Below the pieces are notes generated by a model that worked only from the letters and a program-made list of their open reading frames with translations, did not search any database and was not told the DNA's origin. DNA of 64,000 nt from Aquabacterium sp. (GTDB lineage Bacteria; Pseudomonadota; Gammaproteobacteria; Burkholderiales; Burkholderiaceae_C): positions 31,883-95,882 of the forward strand of contig JAURXM010000022.1 in NCBI GenBank assembly GCA_030654395.1, written 5' to 3'. Position 1 is the stretch's first letter; every line of letters starts with the position of its first letter. The translations under genes were made by a program, and so were the position numbers. This document shows positions 1-10,170 of this stretch, piece by piece.

Positions 1-675
1 TCCTTATCCAACGCAGCCGCCACCAGAGCGACATTCGACGCCGCTCAGGCGGCTGTCGACCTGGCTGCCAAATCACTGAAAGACACCGTCGTCCGTGCGC
101 CCATCAACGGTTTGATTTCACAACGTTTCGTTCAAGCAGGCGAGCGGGTCGGCATAGATGCACGCATCGTCGAAGTGGTCGATCTGTCCACCCTAGAGCT
201 ACAAGCACCTTTGAGCCAACAAGACGTCACACAGATCAAAATCGGCGCCACAGCCACATTGCACATTGACGGCATAGAGCCCGGTTTGCAAGCACGTGTC
301 GCACGCATCAACCCCAGCGCCACAGCAGACACACGCGCGGTGATGGTCTACCTGTCTTTGACGGCCAACCCTGCTTTACGCCAAGGCCTGTATGCACAAG
401 GCCAAATCACACTGGACAAGCGCGATGTGTTGGCTATACCCAGCAGTGCCGTCACCAAAGACAGTGGCCAAGATCAGGTACTGCGCATAACCAAGGGCAA
501 GGTACTGAAAGCCAAAGTCACCTTAGGGCCGCAAGCGGGCACCGGCTCAGACGGCAAGCCCTTATTAGAAGTGATAGATGGCCTCCAGCTTGGTGATCAC
601 ATCGCTCGCAACGCCTCCGGCACCATGCGAGAAGGTCAAGCCGTGCGACTTGACATCGCCAACACACAACCCTGA
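1..675 (+). CDS. RND efflux periplasmic adaptor (membrane fusion protein), 5'-truncated by the window edge
   Basis: The frame is open from base 1 to the TGA at 673-675, so only the C-terminal part (224 residues) is visible. The stretch VVRAPINGLIS near residue 30 is the closing half of the lipoyl/barrel-sandwich hybrid domain typical of HlyD/AcrA-type adaptors; the beta-barrel and membrane-proximal domains follow. Such adaptors bridge an inner-membrane RND pump to an outer-membrane channel. The stop lies 15 bp before the pump gene, so the two are almost certainly cotranscribed. The substrate cannot be told from sequence. Confidence 0.88.
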   Translation, partial: SLSNAAATRATFDAAQAAVDLAAKSLKDTVVRAPINGLISQRFVQAGERVGIDARIVEVVDLSTLELQAPLSQQDVTQIKIGATATLHIDGIEPGLQARVARINPSATADTRAVMVYLSLTANPALRQGLYAQGQITLDKRDVLAIPSSAVTKDSGQDQVLRITKGKVLKAKVTLGPQAGTGSDGKPLLEVIDGLQLGDHIARNASGTMREGQAVRLDIANTQP

Positions 676-690
676 TCGGCAAACGATTCC

Positions 691-3600
691 ATGTGGTTCA
701 CCCGCCTGTCGATCAACAACCCCGTCCTGGCCACCATGGCCATGCTTGCCTTGGTCGTGATGGGCCTGTTCTCGTACCAACGACTCAAGGTCGACCAGTT
801 CCCAGAAATTGAACTGCCCACGCTGGCCGTTCAAATTGAATACCCTGGCGCCTCACCAGAGATCGTTGAAGCGGAGGTGACCCGCAAAGTCGAGGAAGCC
901 ATCAACACCGTAGCGGGCATCAGCCAACTGGTTTCACGCTCATACGAAGGCAGCTCGGTGGTGATCGTCCAATTCAACTTGGACGTCGACGGCCGCCGCG
1001 CAGCAGATGATGTGCGTGAGAAACTCTCCAGCATCCGCCCGCTGTTTCGAGACGAAGTCAAAGAAGCGCGCGTGCTGCGATTCGATCCAGCCAACCGCCC
1101 TATCTATTCACTCGCGCTGACCTCGCCCCATGCCTCGCAAAGCCCTCAGGCACTGACAACGTATGCCGACCAGGTTCTGCGCAAACGGCTAGAAAACGTG
1201 CAGGGCGTTGGCAACGTCAACTTGGTGGGCTCCCTCAAACGCCAAATCAACGTCTACCTCAGGCCCCAAGCCCTGCAAGCGCTTGGTGTACGACCCGAGC
1301 AAATCGCCAACGCGGTGCGCCTTGAAAACCAGACGCAGCCTGCAGGCAGCGTGCGCACGCTGGACTACGACCGTGTCGTGCAGATCGACGCACGGCTCAA
1401 AACCGTCGATGATTTCAAGCGCCTGATTGTGGCCACCCGAGCGAGCCAGCCCATCCGCTTGAGCCAAGTAGCCGACGTCATTGACGGCCCGCAAGAGATT
1501 GACTCACTGGCCCTGTTCAACGGCCAACGCACACTGGCCCTTGAGGTCATCAAGTCACAAGGTGAGAACACCCTTGATGTCGTCACCGGCCTGCAAAGCG
1601 TGGTCCAGCAAGTCCAGAGCGAGCTGCCAACGGACATGAAACTGAGCGTGATCCGCGACAACAGCCGCCCCATCCGCGTGAGCGTGAACAACGTACGCGA
1701 GACCTTGCTTGAGGGCGCGTTGCTGACCATCTCCATCGTCTTCTTGTTCTTGAATTCATGGCGATCGACCGTGATCACCGGTTTGACACTACCGATCTCC
1801 ATCATCGGCACTTTTTTCTTCATGCATGTGTTTGGTTTTTCAATCAACATGATCACCTTGATGGCCTTGAGCCTGTGCGTAGGCCTGCTGATTGACGACG
1901 CCATCGTGGTGCGAGAGAACATCGTGCGCCATGTGCAGATGGGCAAGTCTGCCTTTCAAGCATCCATCGACGGCACGCGTGAAATTGGCTTGGCCGTGCT
2001 CGCCACCACCTTGTCGATCGTGGCTGTGTTCCTACCCATCGGCTTCATGGGCGGCATCATTGGCAAGTTCTTCCATGAGTTCGGCATCACCATCGTCGCC
2101 GCGGTGATGATCTCCATGTTCGTCAGCTTCACCCTAGACCCCATGCTGTCGAGCATTTGGCATGACCCAGCCATCCATCGCCATGGCGCAGGCATGCAAG
2201 CCCGATCTTGGTATGACAACAGCATCGGCAGGGTCACATCAGCCGTTGACCGTTGGTCTTCATCCCTCAGTCTAGGCTACCAAAACCTACTGTCTGCTGC
2301 CTTAGATCACCCATGGTGGACACTGCTGGTGGCAGGCGCCAGCTTGGTCGCCAGCGTGGCCTTGATGCCTTTAATGGGGACCGAATTCGTCCCCAAAGCA
2401 GACTACTCAGAGACCTTCATCAACTTCTACACACCGGCAGGCACATCGCTACAAGCCACCGAACTGCGCACCCACGAAGTCGAAGCACTGGTACGCAAAC
2501 TACCCGAAGTCAGCTATACCTTGTCAACCATCAACACGGGCTTCGCCTTGGGTCGCAACCAGGTCAGCATCTACGTGCGGCTCAAAGACCGCCATGAGCG
2601 CAAACGATCCGTTGACCAGTTGTCAGCCCCCTTGCGCCAAGCCTTATCACAACTGCCCGATATCACCATCACCCACGTTGGCTTGCTTGACTCAGTCGGT
2701 GGTCAAAAGCCCATTCAAGTATCCATACAAGGCAGCAGCTTGAGCGAGCTCGGCCGACTCAGCCAAGAAACCTTGTCGCGCTTGCGTCAAATCCCCGGCT
2801 TGGTCGACATCGACAGCAGCCTCAAACCCAACAAACCCACCTTGGACATTCGCATCCGCCGCGATGCCGCAGCCGACCTCGGTCTGAGCGTAGAGACCAT
2901 CAGCAACGCGCTGTCAGTACTCGTTGAAGGCAAGACCGTTGGCAGCTGGCGGGGCGAGGACGAAGAAAGCTACGACATCCGCGTCTCGCTGCGACCTGAC
3001 GCACGCCGCTCTGGCGCCGATCTGCGCGACCTGCCCTTGGTGGCCGGCGTCGATGCACAAGGCCGCCCGCGCATCATCCGCTTGCACCAAGTGGCCGACA
3101 TCATCGAAGGCCAAGGCCCCACACAAATCAACCGCCGAGACTTGAACAGAGAGGTCGAACTCACCGCCAACGTCACAGGTCGATCAATGGGCGAGGTATC
3201 GGCTGACATCAAAGCCATGCTGGACAAAACCCCATGGCCAACCGGCTACCGCTATCGCTTTGGCGGATCGACCAAGGACATGAAAGAAGCGTTTTCTTAC
3301 GCGGCATCGGCACTGGGGCTGGCCGTGATCTTCATCTACATGATCTTGGCATCACAGTTCCGCAGCTTCTTGCAACCCATCGCCTTGATGAGCTCGCTGC
3401 CATTGACCTTGATCGGCGTCGTCGTCACCTTGCTGGTATTTGGCTCCACGCTCAATATGTTTTCGGTCATCGGCATCATCATGCTGATGGGCTTGGTCAC
3501 CAAAAATGCCATTTTGTTGGTTGACTTTGCCAACCGTGCCCGACTAGGTCAAAGCGGTGAAGACGACAACAGCGAGCCCCTACCGCGTCGCGAAGCACTG

Positions 3601-3846
3601 CTACTGGCGGCCAGAGTGCGCTTGCGCCCCATCTTGATGACCACCTTGGCCATGGTGTTCGGCATGCTGCCATTGGCCTTGGCCTTGACAGAGGGCGCTG
3701 AACAACGCGCGCCCATGGGGCAGGCCGTGATCGGTGGCGTCATGGCCTCGTCACTGCTGACCTTGGTCGTTGTCCCTGTGATTTACAGCTTCCTCGATGA
3801 CATCACCATGTGGGGGAAACGCCGATTTGGAGCGAACTCTTCTTAG
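691..3846 (+). CDS. RND multidrug-type efflux pump, inner-membrane subunit
   Basis: This is a 1051-residue AcrB/MexB-like proton-driven transporter of normal family length. TM1 lies near residues 10-30, followed by a periplasmic porter domain containing EAINTVAGI. The TM4 proton-relay pair is present as [10 protein letters not shown] with D402 and D403, and the TM10 lysine is K938 in [12 protein letters not shown]. These are the residues needed for proton coupling, so the pump looks functional. It follows its adaptor by 15 bp. A TolC channel lies 0.7 kb downstream beyond the Pcm-like gene and is the likely outer-membrane partner. No local regulator is seen. Substrate unknown. Confidence 0.93.
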   Translation: MWFTRLSINNPVLATMAMLALVVMGLFSYQRLKVDQFPEIELPTLAVQIEYPGASPEIVEAEVTRKVEEAINTVAGISQLVSRSYEGSSVVIVQFNLDVDGRRAADDVREKLSSIRPLFRDEVKEARVLRFDPANRPIYSLALTSPHASQSPQALTTYADQVLRKRLENVQGVGNVNLVGSLKRQINVYLRPQALQALGVRPEQIANAVRLENQTQPAGSVRTLDYDRVVQIDARLKTVDDFKRLIVATRASQPIRLSQVADVIDGPQEIDSLALFNGQRTLALEVIKSQGENTLDVVTGLQSVVQQVQSELPTDMKLSVIRDNSRPIRVSVNNVRETLLEGALLTISIVFLFLNSWRSTVITGLTLPISIIGTFFFMHVFGFSINMITLMALSLCVGLLIDDAIVVRENIVRHVQMGKSAFQASIDGTREIGLAVLATTLSIVAVFLPIGFMGGIIGKFFHEFGITIVAAVMISMFVSFTLDPMLSSIWHDPAIHRHGAGMQARSWYDNSIGRVTSAVDRWSSSLSLGYQNLLSAALDHPWWTLLVAGASLVASVALMPLMGTEFVPKADYSETFINFYTPAGTSLQATELRTHEVEALVRKLPEVSYTLSTINTGFALGRNQVSIYVRLKDRHERKRSVDQLSAPLRQALSQLPDITITHVGLLDSVGGQKPIQVSIQGSSLSELGRLSQETLSRLRQIPGLVDIDSSLKPNKPTLDIRIRRDAAADLGLSVETISNALSVLVEGKTVGSWRGEDEESYDIRVSLRPDARRSGADLRDLPLVAGVDAQGRPRIIRLHQVADIIEGQGPTQINRRDLNREVELTANVTGRSMGEVSADIKAMLDKTPWPTGYRYRFGGSTKDMKEAFSYAASALGLAVIFIYMILASQFRSFLQPIALMSSLPLTLIGVVVTLLVFGSTLNMFSVIGIIMLMGLVTKNAILLVDFANRARLGQSGEDDNSEPLPRREALLLAARVRLRPILMTTLAMVFGMLPLALALTEGAEQRAPMGQAVIGGVMASSLLTLVVVPVIYSFLDDITMWGKRRFGANSS

Positions 3847-3901
3847 AATCTATGACTTATCCCGATTATCTTCCCTTATCGCTCACCGTAGGATGCAAAG
3901 C

Positions 3902-4555
3902 ATGAACGTCGAACAAGCCCGCTTCAACATGATTGAGCAACAAATCCGCCCTTGGGATGTCCTAGACACCTCGGTGCTGGCCCTGTTGTCGGCCGTTCGC
4001 CGTGAAGATTTTGTCCCAGCCGACCACAAAGCCCATGCCTTCATGGACATCGAGATCCCTCTGGGTGCAGGGCGCTACCTGCTGGCACCTCGTGTCGAGG
4101 CGCGGCTCGTGCAAGATTTGAACCTCAGCAAGCGCGACACGGTGCTGCACATCGGCGCAGGCACTGGCTACGTGACTGCCCTGCTGGGCCACAAATCGCA
4201 ACGCGTCATCGGGCTCGAATCAGACGCCTCGTTGGCCAGCATCGCTCGCGCCAACTTGCGCAACGCATCCGTGAACAACGCAGAGATCGTTCAAGCCAAT
4301 GGCAGCGCCGGGTACGCAGGACAGGCCCCATACGACGCCATTTTGCTAACCGGGTCTGTGGCCGAGATGCCTAAAAACCTGCTGGATCAACTCAAAACAG
4401 GCGGCCGCTTGCTGGCCATTGTCGGCCACGAACCCGTCATGCAAGCCACCCTCTACACACGCGTGAGCGACACCCAATTCAGCACCCAAGTGTTGTTTGA
4501 TACGGTGGCCACACGCTTGGCTGGCTTCACCGAACCCAGCCGCTTTCAATTCTGA
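3902..4555 (+). CDS. pcm: protein-L-isoaspartate O-methyltransferase family protein
   Basis: A 217-residue SAM-dependent methyltransferase of the PCMT family, which methylates isoaspartyl residues in damaged proteins. The SAM-binding loop is HIGAGTGYVTALL near residues 80-92, followed by the acidic VIGLESD strand. The frame is open upstream to 3797, but the ATG at 3902 is preferred because it is preceded by AGGA at normal spacing and gives the family N-terminus NVEQARFNMIEQQIRPW. A Pcm-like gene directly before tolC is a recurrent arrangement in betaproteobacteria, to my knowledge. The glycine motif reads GAGTGY where GTGSGY is commoner, so true isoaspartyl specificity is not certain. Confidence 0.82.
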   Translation: MNVEQARFNMIEQQIRPWDVLDTSVLALLSAVRREDFVPADHKAHAFMDIEIPLGAGRYLLAPRVEARLVQDLNLSKRDTVLHIGAGTGYVTALLGHKSQRVIGLESDASLASIARANLRNASVNNAEIVQANGSAGYAGQAPYDAILLTGSVAEMPKNLLDQLKTGGRLLAIVGHEPVMQATLYTRVSDTQFSTQVLFDTVATRLAGFTEPSRFQF

Positions 4556-4582
4556 AAATCGCTCTACATCAAGGAACAAGAC

Positions 4583-6004
4583 ATGTCCAAGTCAGCACCA
4601 TCGCCAACCTCACCCAACGGCCCTATCGCCTCAGCACGCTGGCGCCCGCTCGTTCAGGTTGCCGCCATGGCCTGCTTGAGCACAGTGGCTTGTGGCTTTG
4701 CTCAAGCCGAAAATTTGGTTGATCTCTATCAGGCCGCCAAAGGCTACGACGCCGCCTACCTGTCTGCCAAAGCACAGGCTGAGTCAGTGCAATACCAAAC
4801 TGAACAAGCGCATGCCCTGTTTCGGCCCTCACTGGGACTGGGTGGCGCTTTGACCCGCAGCCGCTTTGAAGCCGCGACGCAGCCAACCGCGAACCAATTG
4901 GCACAAGCACAGTTGTATAACCTACCCCCTGGTGGCAATTCAACATCGACCAGTCGCACCATTGGTTTAACGGCCAAACAAACGCTGTTCAACCAAGCTG
5001 ACTCGGCCAAGGTTGACCAAGCCGAACAAGCGCTGATCGCGGCACAAGCAGACCTCACCATCGCTGAGAACGAGTTGGCAACCAAACTGACCCAAGCGTA
5101 CTTCGACGTGCTGTCAGCTGAGGATGTGCTTAATACGACACAAGCCAACAAGAAAGGCCTGTCAGAACAATTGGCCTCTGCCAAACGCAATTTTGAAGTC
5201 GGCAATGCCACCATCACCGACACACGAGAAGCCCAAGCTAGGTTCGACTTGGCTGCTGCCCAAGAAATTGCCGCCACCAATGATCTGCAGGTCAAACACA
5301 TCGCACTGGACCAACTCGTAGGCCGCGCCGATGTCAAGCCCAGCCCCCTGCTGACGCCAGTCAAACTAGACGCATTGGCCCCAGGCAAAATGAGCGACTG
5401 GGTTGCCCAGGCTGACCAATCACCCAGCGTTCGCAAAGCCAATGTCGGGCTGGTCGTCGCTAAACTCGAAGTAGACAAGGCCAAGGCCGGCCACATGCCA
5501 GTCCTTGATGCCGTCGCCAAACTGTCTCGCACCGGCATCGACTCCGCCAGCGCTTCACTCAAAAGTTCAGCTGGCAACACCGCATCCATTGGATTGGAAT
5601 TGAACATGCCACTGTACGCAGGCGGCTCAGTGCAAAACAGAGTCAAGGAAGTGCTGGCCTTACAAGAAAAGGCCGAACGTGATGTGGATCTGGCCAAACG
5701 CACGGTCTCACTGATCACACGCCAAGCGTTCTCAGGCGTGCAATCGGGTCTGGCGCAGGTCAAGGCCTACGAAGCAGCAGAAACATCAGCCAAGCTGGCC
5801 TTAGAAGCCACACAACTGGGGTACCGCGTCGGGGTGCGGATCAACAAGGATGTGTTGGATGCGCAAACTCAAGTCACCAGCACCCAAAAAGACCTCTACA
5901 AAGCACGCTATGACGTGATCGTGGGGTCCGTCAAACTCAAGCAGGCCATCGGCGTGCTCAAACCAGAAGATCTGATCGAGCTCAACAAGCTTGTCGCGCA
6001 ATAA
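4583..6004 (+). CDS. tolC: TolC family outer-membrane efflux channel
   Basis: A 473-residue protein with an N-terminal signal sequence; cleavage is likely after CGFAQA near residue 42. Two internally related halves follow, rich in long alpha-helices (for example LYQAAKGYDAAYLSAKAQAE and LIAAQADLTIAENELATKL), the pattern of the TolC helical barrel. It provides the outer-membrane exit duct for RND pumps and type I secretion. It starts 27 bp after the Pcm-like gene and shares orientation with the RND genes, so it probably serves that pump. The length is typical of TolC. Confidence 0.9.
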   Translation: MSKSAPSPTSPNGPIASARWRPLVQVAAMACLSTVACGFAQAENLVDLYQAAKGYDAAYLSAKAQAESVQYQTEQAHALFRPSLGLGGALTRSRFEAATQPTANQLAQAQLYNLPPGGNSTSTSRTIGLTAKQTLFNQADSAKVDQAEQALIAAQADLTIAENELATKLTQAYFDVLSAEDVLNTTQANKKGLSEQLASAKRNFEVGNATITDTREAQARFDLAAAQEIAATNDLQVKHIALDQLVGRADVKPSPLLTPVKLDALAPGKMSDWVAQADQSPSVRKANVGLVVAKLEVDKAKAGHMPVLDAVAKLSRTGIDSASASLKSSAGNTASIGLELNMPLYAGGSVQNRVKEVLALQEKAERDVDLAKRTVSLITRQAFSGVQSGLAQVKAYEAAETSAKLALEATQLGYRVGVRINKDVLDAQTQVTSTQKDLYKARYDVIVGSVKLKQAIGVLKPEDLIELNKLVAQ

Positions 6005-6024
6005 GCCCCAGCCCCATCATTTGC

Positions 6025-6231
6025 TCAGGTGTTCAGCGCCTTTGGCCTGTCTTTTTCGAGCGTCGCCTTGAGTTGATTCTCGACGTCGCGGAGGTCCGCT
6101 GTGATCGACGCGCCGCATCCAGCGCAAATGAAGGTGGCGTTCGCCTTAAGCCGGCCCAGTGTCATCACTGTCTTGCGACCGCAGCCTGCACAAGGAATGC
6201 TCAGACTGTGCTTACCGAGGTGAATGCTCAA
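6025..6231 (-). CDS. small two-CxxC zinc-ribbon protein, probable TTG start
   Basis: The minus-strand frame runs upstream to 6318, but the upstream part is low-quality sequence without a ribosome site. A TTG at 6231 is preceded by AGGAG with a 7-base spacer (6239-6243), giving a 68-residue protein beginning SIHLGKHSLSIPC. It has two CxxC pairs (C14/C17 and C36/C39), both within CAGCG, which should bind one zinc, then a charged helical tail. It is convergent with tolC, 20 bp away. Function unknown; a nucleic-acid or protein-binding ribbon is possible. The start choice is my inference. Confidence 0.6.
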   Translation of the reverse strand: MSIHLGKHSLSIPCAGCGRKTVMTLGRLKANATFICAGCGASITADLRDVENQLKATLEKDRPKALNT

Positions 6232-6418
6232 AAACGTGCTCCTGTGAGTTTTTCTTGATGAAGACTTGCATGGTGCTGCCTCATTTAAAGGCACAGTGTA
6301 TGCCGCCCTAGGCTGCACATCCCTACGCCATGTTTAATAACAAGGTTATCCACAGATTCAGGGGACAACTTGCAAGCGCGGCTGTGAAACTGAACATGCT
6401 AAACAAGGTCTTTTGCAC

Positions 6419-6459
6419 AAAAAAAAACTTGCAGTGTTAGATATAACTAACGCTGCAAG
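6419..6459 (-). terminator. Rho-independent terminator after tRNA-Thr
   Basis: On the minus strand a stem of about 13 bp (arms CTTGCAGCGTTAG and CTAACACTGCAAG, one mismatch) is followed by nine T residues. It lies just downstream of the tRNA-Thr gene and ends its transcript. Confidence 0.8.
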
Positions 6460-6471
6460 CTTTTACATGAC

Positions 6472-6547
6472 TGGTGCCGACTGTCGGATTCGAACTGACG
6501 ACCTACCGCTTACAAGGCGGTTGCTCTACCAACTGAGCTAAGCCGGC
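6472..6547 (-). tRNA. tRNA-Thr (anticodon UGU)
   Basis: A 76-base cloverleaf with encoded CCA. The acceptor stem is GCCGGCT, the D arm contains AGCTCAGTTGGTAGAGC, the anticodon stem is ACCGC/GCGGT around the loop CTTGTAA (anticodon TGT), and the T arm contains GTTCGAATC. It lies downstream of sspB on the same strand and is followed by a clear terminator. Confidence 0.97.
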
Positions 6548-6624
6548 GACACAAGGTTGTTACCAACCTGAGTGATCTCTGATCAACTACCGATCAGAGA
6601 GTCAATTATACATCGTAATTTGAT

Positions 6625-7260
6625 CTATTTTATCCGGCGCAACGAAGGACGCCCACCGCCACTGGGCGGCGGCGTATCTGTCGGCTCATCTGCTCCATCA
6701 ACGGGTTTGTTGGACGCAGTGATCTCGACCGATTTCATCGTTGGGCGCTCTTTAGTCGCCACTTGCGGCGCGCCCTGTTTGCCTGTACGAGCCAAGCTCA
6801 GCGATGGCGGCCGCCGATCATCCGGCGTGTCGACCAACACCTCAGCGACAGGATCAGAGGCCGAGGCAAGGCCACTGCCATCATCAGGCGACGAAGGTGA
6901 ATCAACACCATCACCACCCAAGGACGTGGGCACTGGAAAGGCCATGCCCTGCCCGTTCTCGCGTGCATAGATGGCGATCACATGGTCGATCGGCACCGAG
7001 ATATCACGCCCCATACCGCCAAAGCGTGCTTTGAATTCAATGAACTCATTGCCCAACTGAAGGTTGCTGGTCGCCTCAAAACTGACGTTCAGCACGATTT
7101 CGTTGTTTTTAACGTACTCGCGTGGTACCTGAACAGCACGGTCCACATACACAGCCAAATAGGGTGTGAACCCGTTGTCTGTACACCAATCGTGCAAAGC
7201 ACGAATTAAATAAGGCCGCGTAGACGACCCTTGGGCTTCTTGGTCAGTAGGCATGCTCAT
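6625..7260 (-). CDS. sspB: ClpXP protease specificity-enhancing factor SspB
   Basis: A 211-residue SspB adaptor that tethers ssrA-tagged peptides to ClpXP. The folded peptide-binding domain occupies about residues 15-115 (RPYLIRALHDWC, then LNVSFEATSNLQLGNE). A long low-complexity Pro/Asp/Ser linker follows. The C-terminus GGRPSLRRIK matches the XB peptide that docks on the ClpX zinc domain. The linker is longer than in E. coli. Two ATGs lie six bases apart, at 7260 and 7254. It lies 28 bp downstream of sspA, the usual sspAB pairing. Confidence 0.93.
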   Translation of the reverse strand: MSMPTDQEAQGSSTRPYLIRALHDWCTDNGFTPYLAVYVDRAVQVPREYVKNNEIVLNVSFEATSNLQLGNEFIEFKARFGGMGRDISVPIDHVIAIYARENGQGMAFPVPTSLGGDGVDSPSSPDDGSGLASASDPVAEVLVDTPDDRRPPSLSLARTGKQGAPQVATKERPTMKSVEITASNKPVDGADEPTDTPPPSGGGRPSLRRIK

Positions 7261-7288
7261 TGGGGACGATGAAGCTCAGGTAACAGGA

Positions 7289-7900
7289 TCACTTACGCAT
7301 CACTTTTTCAGCAGGCGTCAGCGCCTCGATGTACGCAGGCCTAGAGAAGATGCGTTCAGCGTACTTCAGCAATGGCAATGCATTCTTCGACAGTTCAATG
7401 CCGTAGTAATCCAAACGCCACAGCAAAGGCGCAATCGCCACGTCCAGCATGGAGAAGTCATCTCCCAGCATGTACTTGTTCTTCAAAAAGATAGGTGCAA
7501 GCTGCGTCAAGCGATCGCGAATTTGCGCGCGCGCCTTGTCCAATTGCTTGTCGTTGCCTTTGAGTCCACGGCCTTCCAGCACATTGACGTGGGCAAACAA
7601 CTCCTTCTCGAAGTTCAGCAGAAACAAACGCACACGTGCGCGCGCAACTGGATCGCCGGGCATCAATTGAGGATGTGGAAAGCGCTCATCGATGTACTCA
7701 TTGATGATGTGCGACTCATACAAAATCAAGTCGCGCTCAACAAGGATAGGCACCTCGTTGTAGGGGTTCATCAAAGCGATGTCTTCAGGTTTAGCGAAGA
7801 TATCGACGTCACGGATTTCAAAATCCATGCCTTTTTCAAACAAAACAAAACGGCAACGGTGCGAATAAGGGCACGTCGTTCCGGAGTAAAGCACCATCAT
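7289..7900 (-). CDS. sspA: stringent starvation protein A (GST-fold)
   Basis: A 203-residue GST-like protein with an N-terminal thioredoxin-fold half (MMVLYSGTTCPYSHRCRF) and an all-helical C-terminal half. SspA binds RNA polymerase and acts in stationary phase and acid stress; members usually lack glutathione activity. The frame is open to 7951, but the ATG at 7900 follows AGGAG with a 9-base spacer and gives the conserved N-terminus. It sits between petC and sspB, the usual betaproteobacterial order. Confidence 0.92.
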   Translation of the reverse strand: MMVLYSGTTCPYSHRCRFVLFEKGMDFEIRDVDIFAKPEDIALMNPYNEVPILVERDLILYESHIINEYIDERFPHPQLMPGDPVARARVRLFLLNFEKELFAHVNVLEGRGLKGNDKQLDKARAQIRDRLTQLAPIFLKNKYMLGDDFSMLDVAIAPLLWRLDYYGIELSKNALPLLKYAERIFSRPAYIEALTPAEKVMRK

Positions 7901-7960
7901 GGCGGTGAGCTCCTGAGAGTCAAAAAACGCACGTGGTGAGGTCCACCACAAAACAACAAA

Positions 7961-8725
7961 TTACTTCACGTCTTTCCAGAACGACGCATTCAGACGCCAA
8001 GCGATGAAGGTGAAAATGGCCAAAAAGATCAGCACACCCACGCCCAGACGACTACGCTGACTCTGCACAGGCTCAGCCATCCATTGCAAATAAGCAACCA
8101 AATCAGCAGAAGCGCTGTCGTACGCCTGCGGCGACAACGTCCCAGGCGTCAGCTGCTCGAACCCCTCGAACTCGTGCACCTTTTTGCCAGGATTGTGTTG
8201 GTCTTCTTTTTCCACAAATTTGGCTGCGCGCTGGCCCTGTAGTTCCCACAGCGCATGGGGCATGCCCACGTTAGGGAACACCAGATTATTCCAACCTGTT
8301 GGGCGGGACTCATCACGGTAGAAACTGCGCAGGTAGGTGTACAAGTAGTCAGGGCCAGAACCATTTGAGCTGGCGCTGGAGCGAGCAATCAAAGTCAGGT
8401 CAGGCGGCGTGGCGCCGAACCAAGCTTTGGCATCCTTCGGATCCAGAGACACCTTCATGACATCCCCCACCTTGTCGGTAGGGAATAGCAGGTTGTCTTT
8501 GATCTGCTGATCAGTCAGGCCGATATCTTTCAGGCGATTGAATCGCATAAAAGAGGCGGAATGACAGTTCAGGCAGTAATTAACAAAAAGCTTGGCACCG
8601 TTTTGCAGCGCGGCCAAATCGGTGACACGCTCTTTCGGAAACTTGTCCAACACCATGACTGTGTTGGCTTGCGCACCCGACATCAAGGCGAAGGCTGCCA
8701 GCAAGGAGGCTAGGATTTTTTTCAT
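7961..8725 (-). CDS. petC: cytochrome bc1 complex, cytochrome c1 subunit
   Basis: A 254-residue precursor. The signal peptide is cleaved after about residue 20 (MSGAQA). The heme c site is CLNCH (C51, C54, H55), and a single C-terminal membrane anchor (VLIFLAIFTFIAW) precedes the stop. It carries electrons from the Rieske centre to soluble cytochrome c in the periplasm. It is the last gene of petABC, 30 bp after petB. Confidence 0.95.
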   Translation of the reverse strand: MKKILASLLAAFALMSGAQANTVMVLDKFPKERVTDLAALQNGAKLFVNYCLNCHSASFMRFNRLKDIGLTDQQIKDNLLFPTDKVGDVMKVSLDPKDAKAWFGATPPDLTLIARSSASSNGSGPDYLYTYLRSFYRDESRPTGWNNLVFPNVGMPHALWELQGQRAAKFVEKEDQHNPGKKVHEFEGFEQLTPGTLSPQAYDSASADLVAYLQWMAEPVQSQRSRLGVGVLIFLAIFTFIAWRLNASFWKDVK

Positions 8726-8755
8726 ATGAGGTTCCTGCTTCGATGATCAGAGTGC

Positions 8756-10156
8756 TCAGTGGGGCGTGAAAGTCACACGATCAGGGACGGGTTTGAAGGT
8801 ACCCAGACGACTCCACCACGGCATCAGCACAAAGAAGCCGAAGTACAGCAGCGTGCCAATTTGGGACACCAAGTTACCGATGTCTGATGGTGGCTTTACC
8901 CCCAGATAACCCAAGATCACAAAGTTCACGACGAAAATGCCGTAGATGATTTTGTGCCAGCTTGGACGATAGCGAATCGACTTAACCGGGCTGTTGTCAA
9001 ACCAAGGCAAGCCAGCAAGGATCACCACAGCACCACCCATGACGGCGACACCCCAGAACTTGGCTTCAAAGGTCTTGAGCAAGGCGATCACCACAACAGA
9101 GACCACGAGACCCACCAACTTCGCTTGGCCTGTACCCTTACCCTTAAGCAAGTTCATCACAGCAGCCAAACCGATGAGTGCGGCCAGCACGTTGACCATT
9201 TGGTCATTGGTGGCTCGCAACATCGAATAGAACGGCGTGAAGTACCAGACCGGCGCGATGTGCGTTGGCGTCTTGAATGGGTCCGCTGGGATGAAGTTGT
9301 TGTACTCCAAGAAGTAGCCACCGAACTCAGGCGCGAAGAAGATCACCGCTGTGAAAATCATCAGGAAACCGCCCACGCCCATCAGGTCGTGCACCGAGTA
9401 ATAAGGATGGAACGGAATGCCGTCCAAGGGACGACCTTGGGCATCCTTCTTTTCCTTGATTTCGACGCCATCCGGGTTGTTCGAGCCGACTTCATGCAAG
9501 GCGATGATGTGTGCCACGACCAAGCCAAGCAACACCAGCGGCACAGCAATGACGTGCAGCGAGAAGAAGCGGTTCAGGGTTGCGTCACCCACCACGTAGT
9601 CGCCACGGATCAAAATCGCCAAGTCCGGGCCCACGAAAGGAATCGCAGCGAACAAGTTGATGATCACCTGAGCGCCCCAATAGGACATCTGACCCCATGG
9701 GAGCAAATAACCCATGAAAGCTTCAGCCATCAGGCACAAAAAGATCAGACAACCGAAGATCCAGACCAGTTCACGCGGTGTGCGGTACGAGCCATAAATC
9801 AAACCACGGTACATGTGCAGGTACACAACCACAAAAAATGCGGAGGCGCCAGTCGAGTGCATGTAGCGAACCAACCAACCCCAAGGCACATCACGCATGA
9901 TGTACTCCACCGAGGCGAAGGCCAAGGCAGCATCAGGCTTGTAGTTCATGACCAGGAAAATCCCTGTCACGATCTGGATCACCAGCACCAGCAAAGCCAG
10001 TGAGCCGAAGAAATACCAGAAATTGAAGTTCTTAGGTGCGTAGTACTCGGAGAGATGCTCTTTGTACAGTTTGGATGCCGGAAACCGGTTATCCACCCAT
10101 GTCAGGAGTTTCTCGCCAGCAGTCGCGCCGGCGGGCGCTTGCTTGAATTCAGCCAT
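8756..10156 (-). CDS. petB: cytochrome bc1 complex, cytochrome b subunit
   Basis: A 466-residue integral membrane quinol oxidase subunit with about eight membrane helices. The four bis-histidine heme ligands are visible as H100/H114 and H201/H216. The Qo-site ef-loop tetrapeptide reads PVWY (302-305) rather than the mitochondrial/alphaproteobacterial PEWY; variants at this glutamate are known in other bacterial groups. It lies 14 bp after petA and 30 bp before petC, in one operon. Confidence 0.96.
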   Translation of the reverse strand: MAEFKQAPAGATAGEKLLTWVDNRFPASKLYKEHLSEYYAPKNFNFWYFFGSLALLVLVIQIVTGIFLVMNYKPDAALAFASVEYIMRDVPWGWLVRYMHSTGASAFFVVVYLHMYRGLIYGSYRTPRELVWIFGCLIFLCLMAEAFMGYLLPWGQMSYWGAQVIINLFAAIPFVGPDLAILIRGDYVVGDATLNRFFSLHVIAVPLVLLGLVVAHIIALHEVGSNNPDGVEIKEKKDAQGRPLDGIPFHPYYSVHDLMGVGGFLMIFTAVIFFAPEFGGYFLEYNNFIPADPFKTPTHIAPVWYFTPFYSMLRATNDQMVNVLAALIGLAAVMNLLKGKGTGQAKLVGLVVSVVVIALLKTFEAKFWGVAVMGGAVVILAGLPWFDNSPVKSIRYRPSWHKIIYGIFVVNFVILGYLGVKPPSDIGNLVSQIGTLLYFGFFVLMPWWSRLGTFKPVPDRVTFTPH

Positions 10157-10170
10157 TGTGTTGTCTCCTG

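Noticed and set aside
1365..1946. Long antisense frame inside the RND pump gene
   Set aside because: It is wholly within a well-supported gene, has no family resemblance and reflects codon bias on the opposite strand.
4756..5763. 335-codon minus-strand frame opposite tolC
   Set aside because: Serine/alanine-rich antisense reading of TolC helices, with no supporting signals.
8954..10003. 349-codon plus-strand frame opposite cytochrome b
   Set aside because: Very His/Gln/Arg-rich shadow translation of petB; no ribosome site or recognisable domain.
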